Below are positions 10,851 to 21,335 of a DNA stretch of 64,000 nt, in pieces. The notes below the pieces were generated by a model, which saw only the letters and a program-made list of their open reading frames with translations, did no database searches and was not told the DNA's origin. Both the position numbers and the translations under genes were made by a program. The DNA comes from Ochotona curzoniae (Eukaryota; Chordata; Mammalia; Lagomorpha; Ochotonidae): NCBI RefSeq assembly GCF_017591425.1, contig NW_024464918.1:6756001-6820000 (forward strand). The letters run 5' to 3'. Position 1 is the stretch's first letter. Each line of letters starts with the position of its first letter.

Positions 10851-10857
10851 ACTTACT
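10851..10857 (-). other. WWC1: Splice donor of WWC1 exon 2
   Basis: The exon ends ACC A (A at 10857) and the intron begins GTAAGT, a strong donor. The codon is split after its first base and is completed by AA at the start of exon 3, giving Lys. Confidence 0.93.
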
Positions 10858-10966
10858 GGTGTTGTGGTCTATGAAGTAATCTCCAACCTGTGGGTCATAT
10901 GCCTCTTCCCATCCTAGCGGCAACTCATCGCTGATGCAGTCAGCAAAGGTGAGCGGTTTGGTGTAC
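10857..10966 (-). CDS. WWC1: WWC1 (KIBRA) exon 2: linker and most of WW2 domain
   Basis: This 110-base exon begins with the last base of the Arg40 codon (G), encodes 36 whole codons (Y41 to T76) and ends with the first base of codon 77. Residues 41-52 link the two WW domains ([12 protein letters not shown]). From D53 the second WW domain starts: [10 protein letters not shown] contains its first Trp (W59), and [10 protein letters not shown] gives strands two and three with the Tyr-Phe pair and the conserved His-Asn. Residues 77-86 of the domain come from exon 3. As recalled, the protein is identical to human WWC1 over the exon. The domain packs in tandem with WW1 to bind PPxY motifs in partners such as LATS1/2, dendrin or synaptopodin. 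WWC2 has a different sequence here (PWGWEAGFDP). Upstream exon 1 is not in the window. Confidence 0.97.
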
Positions 10967-10999
10967 CTGGTGAGAGAGAGGAGAAACAGATTCCATCAG
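10967..10999 (-). other. WWC1: Splice acceptor and branch point before WWC1 exon 2
   Basis: The minus strand reads TTTCTCCTCTCTCTCACCAG before the exon, a long pyrimidine tract. A CTGAT branch-point match has its A at 10996, 30 bases from the exon. The first exon base is the G at 10966. Confidence 0.88.
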
Positions 11000-12304
11000 C
11001 TGATAGCTCCCAAGCTGCCACCTACCGCTGCTTCTCTGGGTTTCCTGCTTCCCAGGGCAGGCCCAAGAGTTCTGGAAGCACCAGCCCTGTTGTCTCCATT
11101 TTCCCTGGGAATATGAACACTTGATGTGTAGCAAGCTCAGGAAGCACACACCCTAGGGGTGAGGCAGGGAATCTCTGGTCCTCTCTCAACTGCACCAAGC
11201 ATGCAGCAGACCCTAGGGCATGTAAGTCACCATCCTTCCCTGGGCTTCTGCTAGTTGCATTTCTAACCAAGAGCCTGTAGGAAAGAGCTTGAAGGCCAAG
11301 TCTTGCTTTGCTGACTGCAACTCCAGCCCTCTGGCTTGTCCATCTGCAGCTCTCTCACCCTCCCCATCTCAAACCTTCATCCTGGCTGTGTGTCATGCTT
11401 GTCAGGCATTTTGTCCTCTGGAAAGCTGGCTGACTGCAACCTTAAAGAACAGCAGGTGCTGCAGTCCTGCAAGTCTGGCCCAGGAGTGGTATTTATTTGC
11501 TTCTTGAGCCAGTTCCCAAATGTTGGCACTCGCCGCTGTAGTTCCCCCAGACAATCCAGGCCAAACTGATCTTTGGACAGTACCTACCCTGAAAGTCATC
11601 CTATGGGGAGCTAAGTGGGAATTCAAGACTTAGTGGCTAAATCAAACAAATAAATCACCCAACTAAACACACATGGGCTTCTCATGGCTGAGAAACTGTA
11701 TCACGGACCCTTTACCAAGCATTTTAACTGAACCTTGGGAAACTAGGGTTTAGGCATACAGAATTCAGCTTAAGTGGCCCTCCGGCCACTCAGGTGTCTT
11801 TCTTCTTCTACTCCTTTGGACCAAGACACACACCCAAGCATTCTCCCCTTCCCCCTCCCAATTCTGGGAGGCCAGAAGGATTCCTTCTATCATCTTTATG
11901 ATTGGGAAACAGAGGTACAATGGGACAGGAAGGGAGATGCTTGGGACAGAGGCAATGATTTCTCATCATGGGCCTCTTTCCAAGTCTCTAATCCAATACA
12001 GACTCCTTCCCTCTTAGACCCAGTCTAAATCAAGCTAAAGTAAAGTCCACAGGGATGAGAGCAATGGGGAGGAACCAGCAGATGAGCAGGAGCTGGCGTG
12101 TTCACGCACATGAACACACACGCAGAGTCCAGGAGACTGTGCAAGGATCTATCCGTGCAATGAACAAGTCACCCGGGAGCTTCTGTTCCTACGTGCTGAT
12201 GTGCTGAGGAGGACATGGGGTTCCCTAGGGATGAGGCCAATGAGATAAATGCTGTGCAACCAAGAGAACTATCCAGTAGGGATGTGATAAACACAGAAAT
12301 CGTG

Positions 12305-12400
12305 TGACTCAGGCAACCTCAGAATATTTATCTGCGAGATGAGGGATGACAACAACCCTACAGGTAGGTGAGTGGGTTAAATATGGCTCTGATGTGAGGA
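12305..12400 (+). repeat. MIR fragment
   Basis: ACCTCAGAATATTTATCTGC ... GATGACAACAACCCTACAGG ... GGGTTAAAT follows the MIR core order (cctcatctgtaaaatgggg ... gaggattaaat). Confidence 0.6.
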
Positions 12401-12424
12401 TATGTGACACTCATGCTGATGTGT

Positions 12425-13085
12425 GAGAGGATTCAGTGTACCAGTCCAGATACCACTTGGAATGCCAACATCCCATAGTGAAGAGCCTGGGTTCGAGTCC
12501 CAGCTCTGCTTCCACTTCTAGCTTCCTGCCAATGTACACCCAACAGGCAGCAAGGTACGGGGGCACCTTAAGTACCTGGATATTTTTTTTAAATATTTAT
12601 TTATTTTTATTGTAAAGTCAGATATACAGAGAGGAAGAAAGACAGAGAGGAAGATTTTCCATCCTTTGACTCACTCCCCAATGGATGGAGCTGAGCTGGT
12701 CTGAGAACCAGAACCAATTCCGGGTCTCCCATATGAGTGCAGGGTCCCAAAGCTTTGGACCATTGTCCTCAACTGTTTCCCCAGGCCACAAGCAGGGAGC
12801 TGGATGGGAAGCCGAGCTGCCGGTATTAGAACTGGCATCCATATAGGATCCCAGTGTGTGTAAGGTGAGGACTTAGGCTGCTAGGCTACCATGCCAGGCC
12901 TAAGTACCTGGATTCTTACCACACACATAAAAGACCCAGATGGAGTTCCAGGTCTATAGATCTAGCCTGGCCCAGCCCTGGCTTGTGGACATTTGAGAAG
13001 TCAAGCAGTAGACAGATGCTCTCTATCTCTATGCTCCTCTATTAATCCGCCTCCCTGTCATTCAAATAAATAAAAATAAAAATAC
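12425..13085 (+). repeat. Old SINE split by a younger SINE
   Basis: The left part (12425-12581) includes a perfect pol III B box, GGTTCGAGTCC at 12490-12500. The right part (12901-13085) carries on with CCCAGATGGAGTTCCAGGTC through CTGGCCCAGCCCTGG to AATAAATAAAAATAAAAAT. The break is filled by the reverse-oriented young SINE at 12582-12900. Confidence 0.88.
12582..12900 (-). repeat. C-type SINE, young, nested in an older SINE
   Basis: A near full-length copy read from tail (AAATATTTATTTATTTTTAT) to head (GGCTACCATGCCAGGCC). It is bounded by a perfect 13-base target duplication, TAAGTACCTGGAT at 12569-12581 and 12901-12913. It lies 1.6 kb upstream of exon 2, in the opposite orientation to the SINE just downstream of that exon. 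Confidence 0.96.
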
Positions 13086-13247
13086 GCTAGCTGTTATATC
13101 GCTACTTGCCAGACGAGCACACTAAGAAAGAGTAAACATTCTCAATGTCAAGGTCAGTGACAAAGTTGAAATGTCAAGCAAGGCAAGCTGTCTCAAAGGC
13201 CTCTACTATGAGGTCTTCTCTCAACGTCAACCCATCATATTATTATT

Positions 13248-13480
13248 TGTTAAAAATATTTATCTATCTATATGCCTGAAAGGCAAAATGATACAGAAAC
13301 AGAGAGGGAGAGATCTTCCATTCACTGGTTCACTTTCCAAATGGCCACACTGGCCAAGCAATACACAGCAGCCTGGAACTCCATTCAGGTCTCCCACAAG
13401 GGTAACAAGGGCCCAGTTACTTGGGCCATCATGCACTACTCTCCCAAGCGTATTAGGAAGCAGTTAGATCACCTTTTACA
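13248..13480 (-). repeat. Old SINE, truncated at the head
   Basis: Tail-side AAATATTTATCTATCTATAT leads into GAGATCTTCCATTCACTGGT and CAGGTCTCCCACAAGGGTAA. The sequence fades after the region matching CACTGCTTTCCCAGG of the family. Confidence 0.8.
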
Positions 13481-14164
13481 CCCCGTGGAAGACTTAGGGT
13501 AAGAGGAAAGACGATCGGGAAAAGGCAGGTGCAGGGACCTCCCTCAGCCCAGGAGAGTCTGTTCACATCAAGTGCTCCAGAGGGCTGCATGGGGTTTCCA
13601 GAGAGCGGCCTACCCTGTCTCTCTGCCCAGCTCAGACCTCCCTGGGAGATGTACTCCCTCTTCCTGCTTGGGGACAAAGACCAGAGGCTCCAGAGCAAAT
13701 CTCATCCAACCCCTCTTGGCCCACACAGCTCTGAAACGCTCTGGAAGAAAACACACAGGTGCATCCGCCAGGGTGGGATCCTCCAGGACAGATGACAGGC
13801 ACATCCCAGAAGGAAAGAACAGGAACACTTGCAGCACTGGGGGTGCTGGGAGAAGCCCCACCTGTCAGTGCAGATCCAAATCTCAGTGCCTGCAGCAAAC
13901 CGCAAAGATACACCCCTGATTCTCCAGCATAGCTCACCACCTTCAGAAACCACCCCCCTTACATGCCCAGGGCTGGACTCCAACAGCTTTCATCTAATTT
14001 AATCAAATCTAATGATTTCAATCTGTTGCATCTGAGCAATAGCACCCTGTGTCCAGCACAACTGGTCCACAAAATATCTGTGTGGCCTGGGTGATAAATA
14101 CAAAGAAACAGGCAAAAATGCAGTGTTCCGTGATCCCAACTCCACTGTCCTGCAATGCAGAGCC

Positions 14165-14330
14165 TGGAAAGCAGTAATGGTTCAAATATTTGAGTTCTCG
14201 CTACCCCGATGGGGGTTCCCAGACTGAATTCCTGGCTCCACACTTCCGTTTAGCCCATCCCTGGAAGTTGTTCGTATCTGGTGGGGAGGACAGAGGAACT
14301 CTGTCTTTCAAGTAATTTCTTAAAATTTTT
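14165..14330 (+). repeat. Old SINE, 3' part
   Basis: Recognised by CTGAATTCCTGGCTCCACAC and the later CTCTGTCTTTCAAGTAATTT. It is strongly diverged. Confidence 0.5.
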
Positions 14331-14672
14331 TTCCCATTAAACAAAACCAACTGTGTCTAGTTGCAGAATAACCTGGAATCCAGAGGGAGCCACTGCTGGA
14401 GATGCAGAGGTTTAAGCCAGGGCGGAGGGCTGGCAGGGAGGTGAGGCAGGTGAAGGTTTGCACATTTGGTACCTTAGGGATCTGCATCTGACTGCAGAGA
14501 CACTCAACAGCTGTGGCATAGCCGTGCTGCTTCATGAAAAGGCAACGATACATTTTCATACACAAACACAAGTGATCCACTGAGCTCTCAGATGTGGGGA
14601 TGGGGATGGACAAATCACAAATTACCACCTGTCAGAAATCCGTTCACTTTGATTTGTCCAGTCTTACATACT

Positions 14673-14710
14673 AAATAATAATAATAATAACCATTATTAT
14701 TATTAATTAT
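14673..14710. repeat. (AAT)n-(ATT)n hairpin-like microsatellite
   Basis: Five to six AAT units, a CC, then five ATT units form an inverted repeat with a two-base loop. It lies at the tail of the following SINE. Confidence 0.93.
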
Positions 14711-14905
14711 TGCCACTCACTTGTTTGAAAGCAAGAGAAATTTCTCATCCACTGGATCAATCCCCGAATGCCTGCAACACAGCTAGGGTTGGGCAGGGCA
14801 GACGTCAGGAGCCCACAATTCAGTTCACCTCTCCTGCATGGCTAACAGGGACTCAATGAACTTGAAGCATTACCTGCAACCCCCAAGGCGTGTGTTAGAA
14901 ACCTG
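14711..14905 (-). repeat. Old SINE
   Basis: Reverse-oriented body sequence, with CTCATCCACTGGATCAATCC and GGGCAGACGTCAGGAGCCC, diverged and incomplete at the head. Confidence 0.6.
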
Positions 14906-14949
14906 GAGGGGACAGTGTGGTGTCCCCTCTGTCCTCTGTCCCCCCAACA

Positions 14950-15275
14950 GCTCATTAAGCTGCTGCCTGTAATAACCTATATCAGAGTACTGGCTCCAAG
15001 TCCTGGCTGCACTGTTTCCAGTTCAGTGTTCCGAAAGAGCAGCAGAAGGCAGTCCAAGTGTCTGGGGTCTCACAACCTCCTATGAGAGACCCAGATGGAG
15101 TCTGTGGCTCCTATTTTTAGCCTAACCCAGTTAGGGCCACCTGGGGAGTGAAACAGTTGATGAAGATATCGTGTGTGTACGTGTGTGTGTGTGTGTGTGT
15201 GCGTGTGTGTGTGTGTCTCCCTCTCCACATGTTGCTCTGCTTTTCAAACAAATACATAAATAAATAATCTTTAAG
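14950..15275 (+). repeat. Old SINE with internal (TG)n
   Basis: The body is seen in GAGACCCAGATGGAGTCTGT and CACCTGGGGAGTGAAACAG, and the tail in AAATACATAAATAAATAATC. At 15171-15217 the CTCTCTGTCTC segment of the family has been replaced by about 22 TG units with a GTAC and a GC interruption. Confidence 0.78.
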
Positions 15276-15277
15276 AA

Positions 15278-15362
15278 GAAGCTAGAATCAAGGAGGGACT
15301 TGAACCTAGGCACTCTGACTTACGGTACTGGTGTCCTAACCACTAGGCCAAAGGCCTGGCTC
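15278..15362 (-). repeat. SINE head fragment
   Basis: GGGACTTGAACCTAGGCACT and GTGTCCTAACCACTAGGCC are the reverse complement of the B-box and A-box part of an old SINE. Only the head end remains, directly after the tail of the previous SINE. Confidence 0.65.
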
Positions 15363-17879
15363 TCAACCTTACACTATGGAAGATCCCAGCTGGAATATAG
15401 GTTTGTTCCAAGCAGCCATCATGAGACAGACATGTGGATACCCCACTGGGGCTGAGAGGCAGAGTCACAGCAGCAGTGAACACAGACAGCACGACCAGGA
15501 CAAAGAACACGGCATGTGGATGCAAAGCTGGAAGGACACAGCAAGAGGAGAGAGACTCTGGGTTTGACGCTCCGGCTCTCCTTTGCTGAATCCATGTGGC
15601 GATGCCAGAGGGTTGCTACCCTGACCTGCATGACTTTTCCATGGGAAAAGGGAAAGCATCCAGGGGAAACAACTAGGCAACTTGCAAGAAATCTGGCCGG
15701 CAAGATTCTCTCTGGAACCGCTGCCAAGAGGGAGATGAATTATTCAGTGTGGGGAGACATGTCATTCAGAGAGAAACATGACCAGGAGGAGTGCTCTCAG
15801 CTGCACAAGTCTTTAAACACGTGCAAGCACACGCACATGCACTCACACTCACACCCACTTCCTGCAGCTAAGAGAGAAACTGTCTTTTTAAACCAGGCTC
15901 CCCTGGGAAACGCTGGGTGCTTCGCTGGCCTGTAGTGCTTCACCCTGGGTAAGCGCCAAGAACGTGAGCTGAAAAGAGATGTCCTCTTTCAGATGTGGCC
16001 AGAACTTGGGGAGCCCACTGGAGCTCCCAGCCTCCCCCATCTTCCCAGGAGGCAAGTTGCACCCCCCCCGCCCCTGCAGCTGGGAGAAGGGGGCAGGTCC
16101 CTGTGTCCTGGGCTGCCAAAAAGCCCTATCGTGAAATCAAATGACCCAGAGAGGCTGGAGGGGTTCCCATGCAGAACTAGTTCTGCCTCTTCTTAATTAC
16201 CAATCTCGGAAGGAGCACATGCATTCCACAAGGTTTCACAATAGGCACTCCTGAGGCCCGGATGTGTCACCTTGGAGACAGATGGGTTCTGCCAGGAGCA
16301 CTTGATAAGGTGCCCACAGGTGCACCTGTAGGGGAAAGCAGAAAGCCATCCTGGGAGCTGGCATCCATGCCATGCCCTGGGGACAACTTTGCCATTCTGT
16401 GGGCGACTGCTTTGCCGTGGGGCTCTGGGCGAGGCCCTGAGGACAAGACACACAGCCAGGCCCCGCATTCAGTATTCAGGCAGCGTCTTTTCTAAGGAGG
16501 CAGCTCGGAGGAGGAGCGGAAAGGCTTCTGCCAAGTCTAACACTGGGTGGTGATTCTCGAGGGATGTGTCTTTCATCTTCCCAGTGCTTCCCACAGGAAC
16601 CTCTTGCCTGCTGTCCAGCAGGACGCTGGCCCCTGACACACGCTCCCTCCTTGGGCCAGCTGGGCGGGATCACTTTCTAAGGGCCCTCCAGACCCTGGAG
16701 CCAAGAACTGTCCAACGTTCAGCCGAACCTCTCCGCCCTGCCAGGCTGGTTCTTCCTGCCCAGGGCCGTTTCACACACATAGTTCCCATAGCTTAGATTG
16801 CACAACTCCTGGTAGCATTCCAGCCCCCTCGCCACATCTGAGCAGCACTTGTACCACTCGCACCTGGGAAGGCTGGGGCTAGCCAGGAGCAAGGAACTGT
16901 GTCTGACAGTCCTGCCTCCCTTCAATTCATTTTGGGGCAAATACTTAACCCATTCAACCAACACATCAGGGAATGTTTAGAAAAGAACTGGCTCACAAGT
17001 TTGTTATGGGAAGTCAGTATGGGGTGGAACAACCACCACCACCAGCAGATGTAGACAAGATAGACAGGGCAATGTCCTTTGCAGACTTGGGCAAGAGGCA
17101 CAACTCAACAGGCCAACAGGATCACCTGCCAAGAGGTGTGTGAGGTTAAGGGTAGCCTCTTTGAGAGGGTGACCCGTGAGGGCAGACTGGGCAGGTGGTC
17201 AGTGTCCAGCCCTCGGAATCTTGGGATAGGGTGATGGGAACGGTGAATGCACAGGCTCTGGTGCAGGATGTTGCCCAGGGGAGTTGGCAGGATGGAAAGT
17301 TGGTATGGGCAGAATGAAGTGCTGGTTGAGGGGGAAGTGATGGGGATGACTTGGGGAACTTTGGGCTCCAGGTAAGGACTTTGCATTTTATTCCTCTGAA
17401 TACCTTCCACCCACCACTGCCTGTGCTGAGATGTACAAAGCAAACCAAGACGTTTCTGGGCTCACGCTCCACTCTTCCTGAGGGCTCAGGTCCTTGGACA
17501 AGCCTGGTCCCTGCTCTCAAGGGCAGAGGTTGTGTCCGGGAGACAAGGCTAATGCAGCAGGCACACTGGAAATAAGCCCCCAGCATCCCCGGCAGTGCTG
17601 TGTGCCTGTCAGACTCGCCAAAACTGACAACCAGAGGCAATTAGAGGATGCAGGGGAAACTTTCTAAGGTGCAAGCTCAGCGGGAAGGACATGAAACACC
17701 AAGGGGTTGAGAGAAGGGACAGATGGCATGCAGCAAAAGGGTGTAGCTAGTCAGAGCTGCAGATGGCAGGGTCCAAGAGGAAGGAAGAGATAACATCAGC
17801 TTCTCAGCCAAAGGCTGGGCTGAGACCGTCTCTTCCCTAACTGGGGTGTGTTCCGTGACCTCGTTAGGAGGAGTTACCT

Positions 17880-17965
17880 TGTGAGAGTATTATGCAGATA
17901 GAATAAGAGAGGTGATTTGAAGTGCTTAGCCCAAGAAGCCTGAATAAACAGGCACCAGCTCATAA
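17880..17965 (+). repeat. MIR 3' fragment
   Basis: GAAGTGCTTAGCCCAAGAAG and CCTGAATAAACAGGCACCAG correspond to the MIR 3' end (aagtgcttagcacagtgcctggcac). Confidence 0.5.
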
Positions 17966-18526
17966 TTTGCAGAGGGACCCGTGAGCATCGTAAGGATCAG
18001 GCCACCACCCCAGCCCCCAACCCTGTATGCCCATCCCTGCCTCCTACTCCAGTCAGAGGCACCTGCTTTAACATTCTGACTTTCCTTCCCTACTTTGGTT
18101 GGGCTGGTTTATCCAGAAACCTTGTTCGCCCAGTCACTCCTACTCCTGGAATTCTTTTCGGGGGCAAAGAAGAGTAGGGAGAGCTGCAGGGAAGATTCCA
18201 GATTGTGCCTCCCAACCACTCTCTTCCTGGCTCTCAGGCTGTGGCTCACCTCCCTCCTAGCAAATTGCTAATGTCCCCCTACTAAGTTTGGGGGGACAGC
18301 AGGGCTGCACCCTTCTGGCCAGCTCCTTCCTTTGGCCTCCTAATTTAGTCTCCAGGCATTATTATTTCCCCATGTCCTCCAGCTCCCTGGTGCATCTGTG
18401 CTGCCAGTCCCCTTGGAGGACTGTTGTGATTTAAAATTACCTTCTGAGAGTAGGCGAGGCTCATTCATTACCCAGGGACTACATCCAGCCTACAGTTAGA
18501 GTGTTTACCTACAGTACTGCATTCTT

Positions 18527-18800
18527 AGAAAATGTTTATGTGTGTTTCTATTTAGAGAGAGATAGCCCAACTGCTCTTCCATCAACTAGTTCACTCCCCA
18601 AATGATGCCTACAACAGGTGGGGCGGGGCCACACTAAGCGAGGAGCCAGGAATTGCATTCAAATTTCCCTGGTGGGTGGTAGGGACTCCAGCACTTGAGC
18701 TGCCTCCCCTGTGTACCAGCAGGAAGTTGGATGAGAAGCAGAGAAGCTGGAGCTATAAAAGGGGATACTTTTTGCAAGCGGCAACTTAATTCACCGGGAC
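18527..18800 (-). repeat. Old SINE
   Basis: TGCTCTTCCATCAACTAGTT, GGAGCCAGGAATTGCATTC and CCAGCAGGAAGTTGGATGAG mark the reverse-oriented body. The head is poorly preserved. Confidence 0.75.
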
Positions 18801-18934
18801 ACAATGCCTGCGGCCAGGACTACGCTCTGAACACAGAAGCAGCAAGCCTCCGGGGACAGACACTTGGTTGTTGCACTTGGTCCCCAGTGCTCACTCACGT
18901 TCTACACCACCTCCTGTCTTCTCAACAGGCAGTA

Positions 18935-19070
18935 CACAGTAGTGGTGAAGAGCACAGGACTCTGGGCGCAGAGATTCCCTGGGTTTGAATCCAAGCTCTG
19001 CCACTGTCTAGCTACATGCCCTCAGGCAAGATCCTTGGACTTTCTGTAGTTCAGTTTTCTTATCTTAAGT
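18935..19070 (+). repeat. MIR, well preserved
   Basis: The order AGTGGTGAAGAGCACAGGAC, then GGGTTTGAATCCAAGCTCTG, then CACTGTCTAGCTACATGCCC, then TCAGTTTTCTTATC reproduces the MIR 5' half and core closely. Confidence 0.9.
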
Positions 19071-19089
19071 CAGGAAAAAAAAAAAGCTG

Positions 19090-19300
19090 GCATGTTTACA
19101 GAGCACTCAATACGCACCAGCAGCTGTTCCAAGCACTCAATACCTGAGAGTGATCTGCTACACAACATGGCTATTAACACAAAGATTGAAGCCGATGGAA
19201 AGTCAACTGCGTTTCATCAACTACCCCCTTTGGTTTTACCAACGGGACCACAGAGGCACACACAGAGACTTGCTCCAGGTCCTCCAAGGTCCCAGTGAAG
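19090..19300 (-). repeat. Probable second MIR, reverse orientation
   Basis: CAGAGCACTCAATACGCACC resembles the MIR 3' end (gagcacctactatgtgcc) and ACCACAGAGGCACACACAG with GACTTGCTCCAGGTC resembles the middle. The part between is diverged. Confidence 0.5.
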
Positions 19301-19666
19301 GTGCTTAGACTAACGCCTCATGACCATTCCCAGGCCTGCCTCTCACTGATGACACAAAGAGGACAGGGGAGTCTGCTGCTATGCTGGTTCTAACTACAAT
19401 ACAGCCAGTGTCTGAACACGCCTCAAGAAACTGCCGGTGATAGTATCTTCCTGAGCTACAAGAATTACCCCAGGGTGGAAACGACATGGAACCCTGACAC
19501 TCCCACAAGGATGGGGTGCACTAGTACTCATTATCTCCTGGAAAGGAATGCCTTGAAAACCCACAACCAGGGTAGAAAACACCCCTGACCCATCTTCCCT
19601 CCACTTCACCCAGCTTCTTCCTCATTCCCAAACTGGAGGCAGGCTACACAAGTTTTCCTCCCCAGG

Positions 19667-19990
19667 GCTGGCATGATGGCTCATCTGGCTAATCCTTTTC
19701 TTTTACGCACTGGCATTCCATATGGGCACCGTCCGTATCCCGGCTGCTCTACTTCCCATCCAGCTCCCTGCTCATGGCCTGGGAAAGCAGAAGAGATTGG
19801 CCCAAAGCCCTGGAGCCCTGCAACCACATGGGAGACCTGGAAGAAGCTCCTGGCTCCTAGTTTTGGACAGGCTCAGCTCTGGCTGTTGCGGCCATTTGGG
19901 AAGTGAACTAGTACTCTTTCTTTCTGTCTCTAACTTGCCCTCTCTGTAACTTTGGTTTTCAAACAGATAACATAAATAAACTTTAAAAAG
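19667..19990 (+). repeat. C-type SINE, full length, variant head
   Basis: The head reads GGGCTGGCATGATGGCTCAT with CTGGCTAATCC instead of the usual AGCCTAGTGGCTAAAGTCC form, while the body (CCATATGGGCACC onward) is ordinary. The copy at 58719 shares this head, so this may be a subfamily. Confidence 0.9.
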
Positions 19991-20584
19991 CGGGGGAAGA
20001 GGAGAAAACTTGCCTCCCAGAGTTTGGGCAAGGATTAAATAAACTAGAGCACTAGACTCGACACCAGACCCGGCTCTCAGCTTGACCTCCTCACTACACC
20101 TTGGAACCCCAGGTGTAGTCCCTGTAGACATTTGGGTGCCAAGGCCTTTCGTAGGGATGAGCCATCCAGAAGCTTCTTCACTGACCAAACGGAAGCCATA
20201 GCATCAAATTTCCTCTAACACTTCCTTCAAACTTACCCATTTCAGCATCTTCTACTCTCTGAGCTCTGAGCCTCGCAGCGCAGGCACACAAGTGCACTGA
20301 TCGATTCCTCTTAAAGTGGCTTCTCCAGGGTCCTGTCTGAATTATGTCCCCCACCCCTGTCCTCAACAGCACAATTTATATGGATCCCTGGAAGCACAGA
20401 GACAAGGGCTGAGTTCAAACACTGAGACCGCTCTTGGGCAAGGCCCAACCCTCTCTAGACTGTACTGCCCTTCTACAAAAGCAGCCAGCTGGAATATGAC
20501 ACCGCTAAGGTCTTCTTCACAGTGTTGGCTTGCATTAGTCTAACCCTGAGAACCATGGAAAAACGAAGCATGGAACCCTGGGCT

Positions 20585-20780
20585 CCAAGTAATAGAAATG
20601 AATTTGTTTATCTTTACAGTATTCTGTAAGGCAAGTGCTGTCACCCTCACTTAGCCAATGGGAAGCCGGTGCTTCAGAATGACACAACAATAATAAAGGC
20701 TACAGTTCATCATAGGGCTACAAAGTGCCAGGAACTCTCCAGGGTTCCTTACACAGACACTACTGTACCAATCTAAAATG
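20585..20780 (-). repeat. Possible MIR/L2-type 3' end
   Basis: GGGCTACAAAGTGCCAGGAA followed by CCTTACACAGACACTACTGT resembles the reverse 3' end of an MIR or L2 element. It is a weak call. Confidence 0.4.
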
Positions 20781-20794
20781 CAGATTTCAAATTA

Positions 20795-21095
20795 CATTTT
20801 TTTTTCAATGTAAGGTGAGAGAGGGAAAGAGAGAGAAAGAGAGAGAGAGAGAGACTAAGCAGAGAGAGATCTCTGAACTGTTAATTCACTTCCCAAATGC
20901 TTCCACCAGCAGGTCCCAAGACAGGCTGAAGCCAGGAGTCAAGAAGGCCACCTAGGTTCTCATGCGGGACGCAGAAACTCAGCACGCTGAGCCATCGCCT
21001 GCCGCCTTCCAGGGTATACGCTGGCAGGAAGGTGTACAAGTAGTAGAGGCAGAAGGCAGCAGCTTAATTCACCGTGCCACAGTTATTGCCCCTTT
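20795..21095 (-). repeat. Old SINE with GA expansion
   Basis: The GA-rich segment at 20815-20853 is the expanded GAGAGAGGAAGA part of the element. The body follows (TTAATTCACTTCCCAAATGC, CAGGCTGAAGCCAGGAGTC), and TTAATTCACCGTGCCACAG marks the head. Confidence 0.85.
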
Positions 21096-21097
21096 TA

Positions 21098-21335
21098 AAA
21101 ATTGTTATTTACTTCATTTACTCCAAAAGGTAAACAGAGAAGAGTAAAAGAGAGTATCTTACACCTGCCAATTCACTACACCAAAAACTTGCAACAACAA
21201 GGTTTGGGTGCAACAAAGCCAGAAGCCTGGAATTCAATGTGTGTGTGTAAGCAGGAACCCGAGTACTTCAGTGATGCTCTGCAGCCTCCCAGGGTATACA
21301 TTCACAGGAAGCTGGAGGAGAAGTAGAGCAGGCAG
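21098..21335 (-). repeat. Old SINE, directly after the previous one
   Basis: Tail-side ATTTACTTCATTTACTCC leads to CACCTGCCAATTCACTACAC, AAAGCCAGAAGCCTGGAATT and ACAGGAAGCTGGAGGAGAAG. Both old copies lie in the same orientation head-to-tail. Confidence 0.8.

Larger units (their letters stand above)
687..10856 (-). other. WWC1: WWC1 intron 2
   Basis: This is a complete phase-1 intron of 10,170 bases (ACC A | AA ACC at the junction), GT-AG, dividing the second WW domain between exons 2 and 3. It holds several SINEs, a split L1 fragment, a split L2 and two microsatellites, listed separately. In 2263-2875, 2946-3560, 5345-6630 and 8680-10160 I recognise nothing except a CA run, an L1-like scrap and a small palindrome noted elsewhere. 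Confidence 0.95.

Noticed and set aside
483..10966. Assignment of the exons to WWC2 or WWC3
   Set aside because: The WW2 and helix sequences fit WWC1 at every residue compared except one, while WWC2 as remembered differs at many positions (PWGWEAGFDP, PRKQW).
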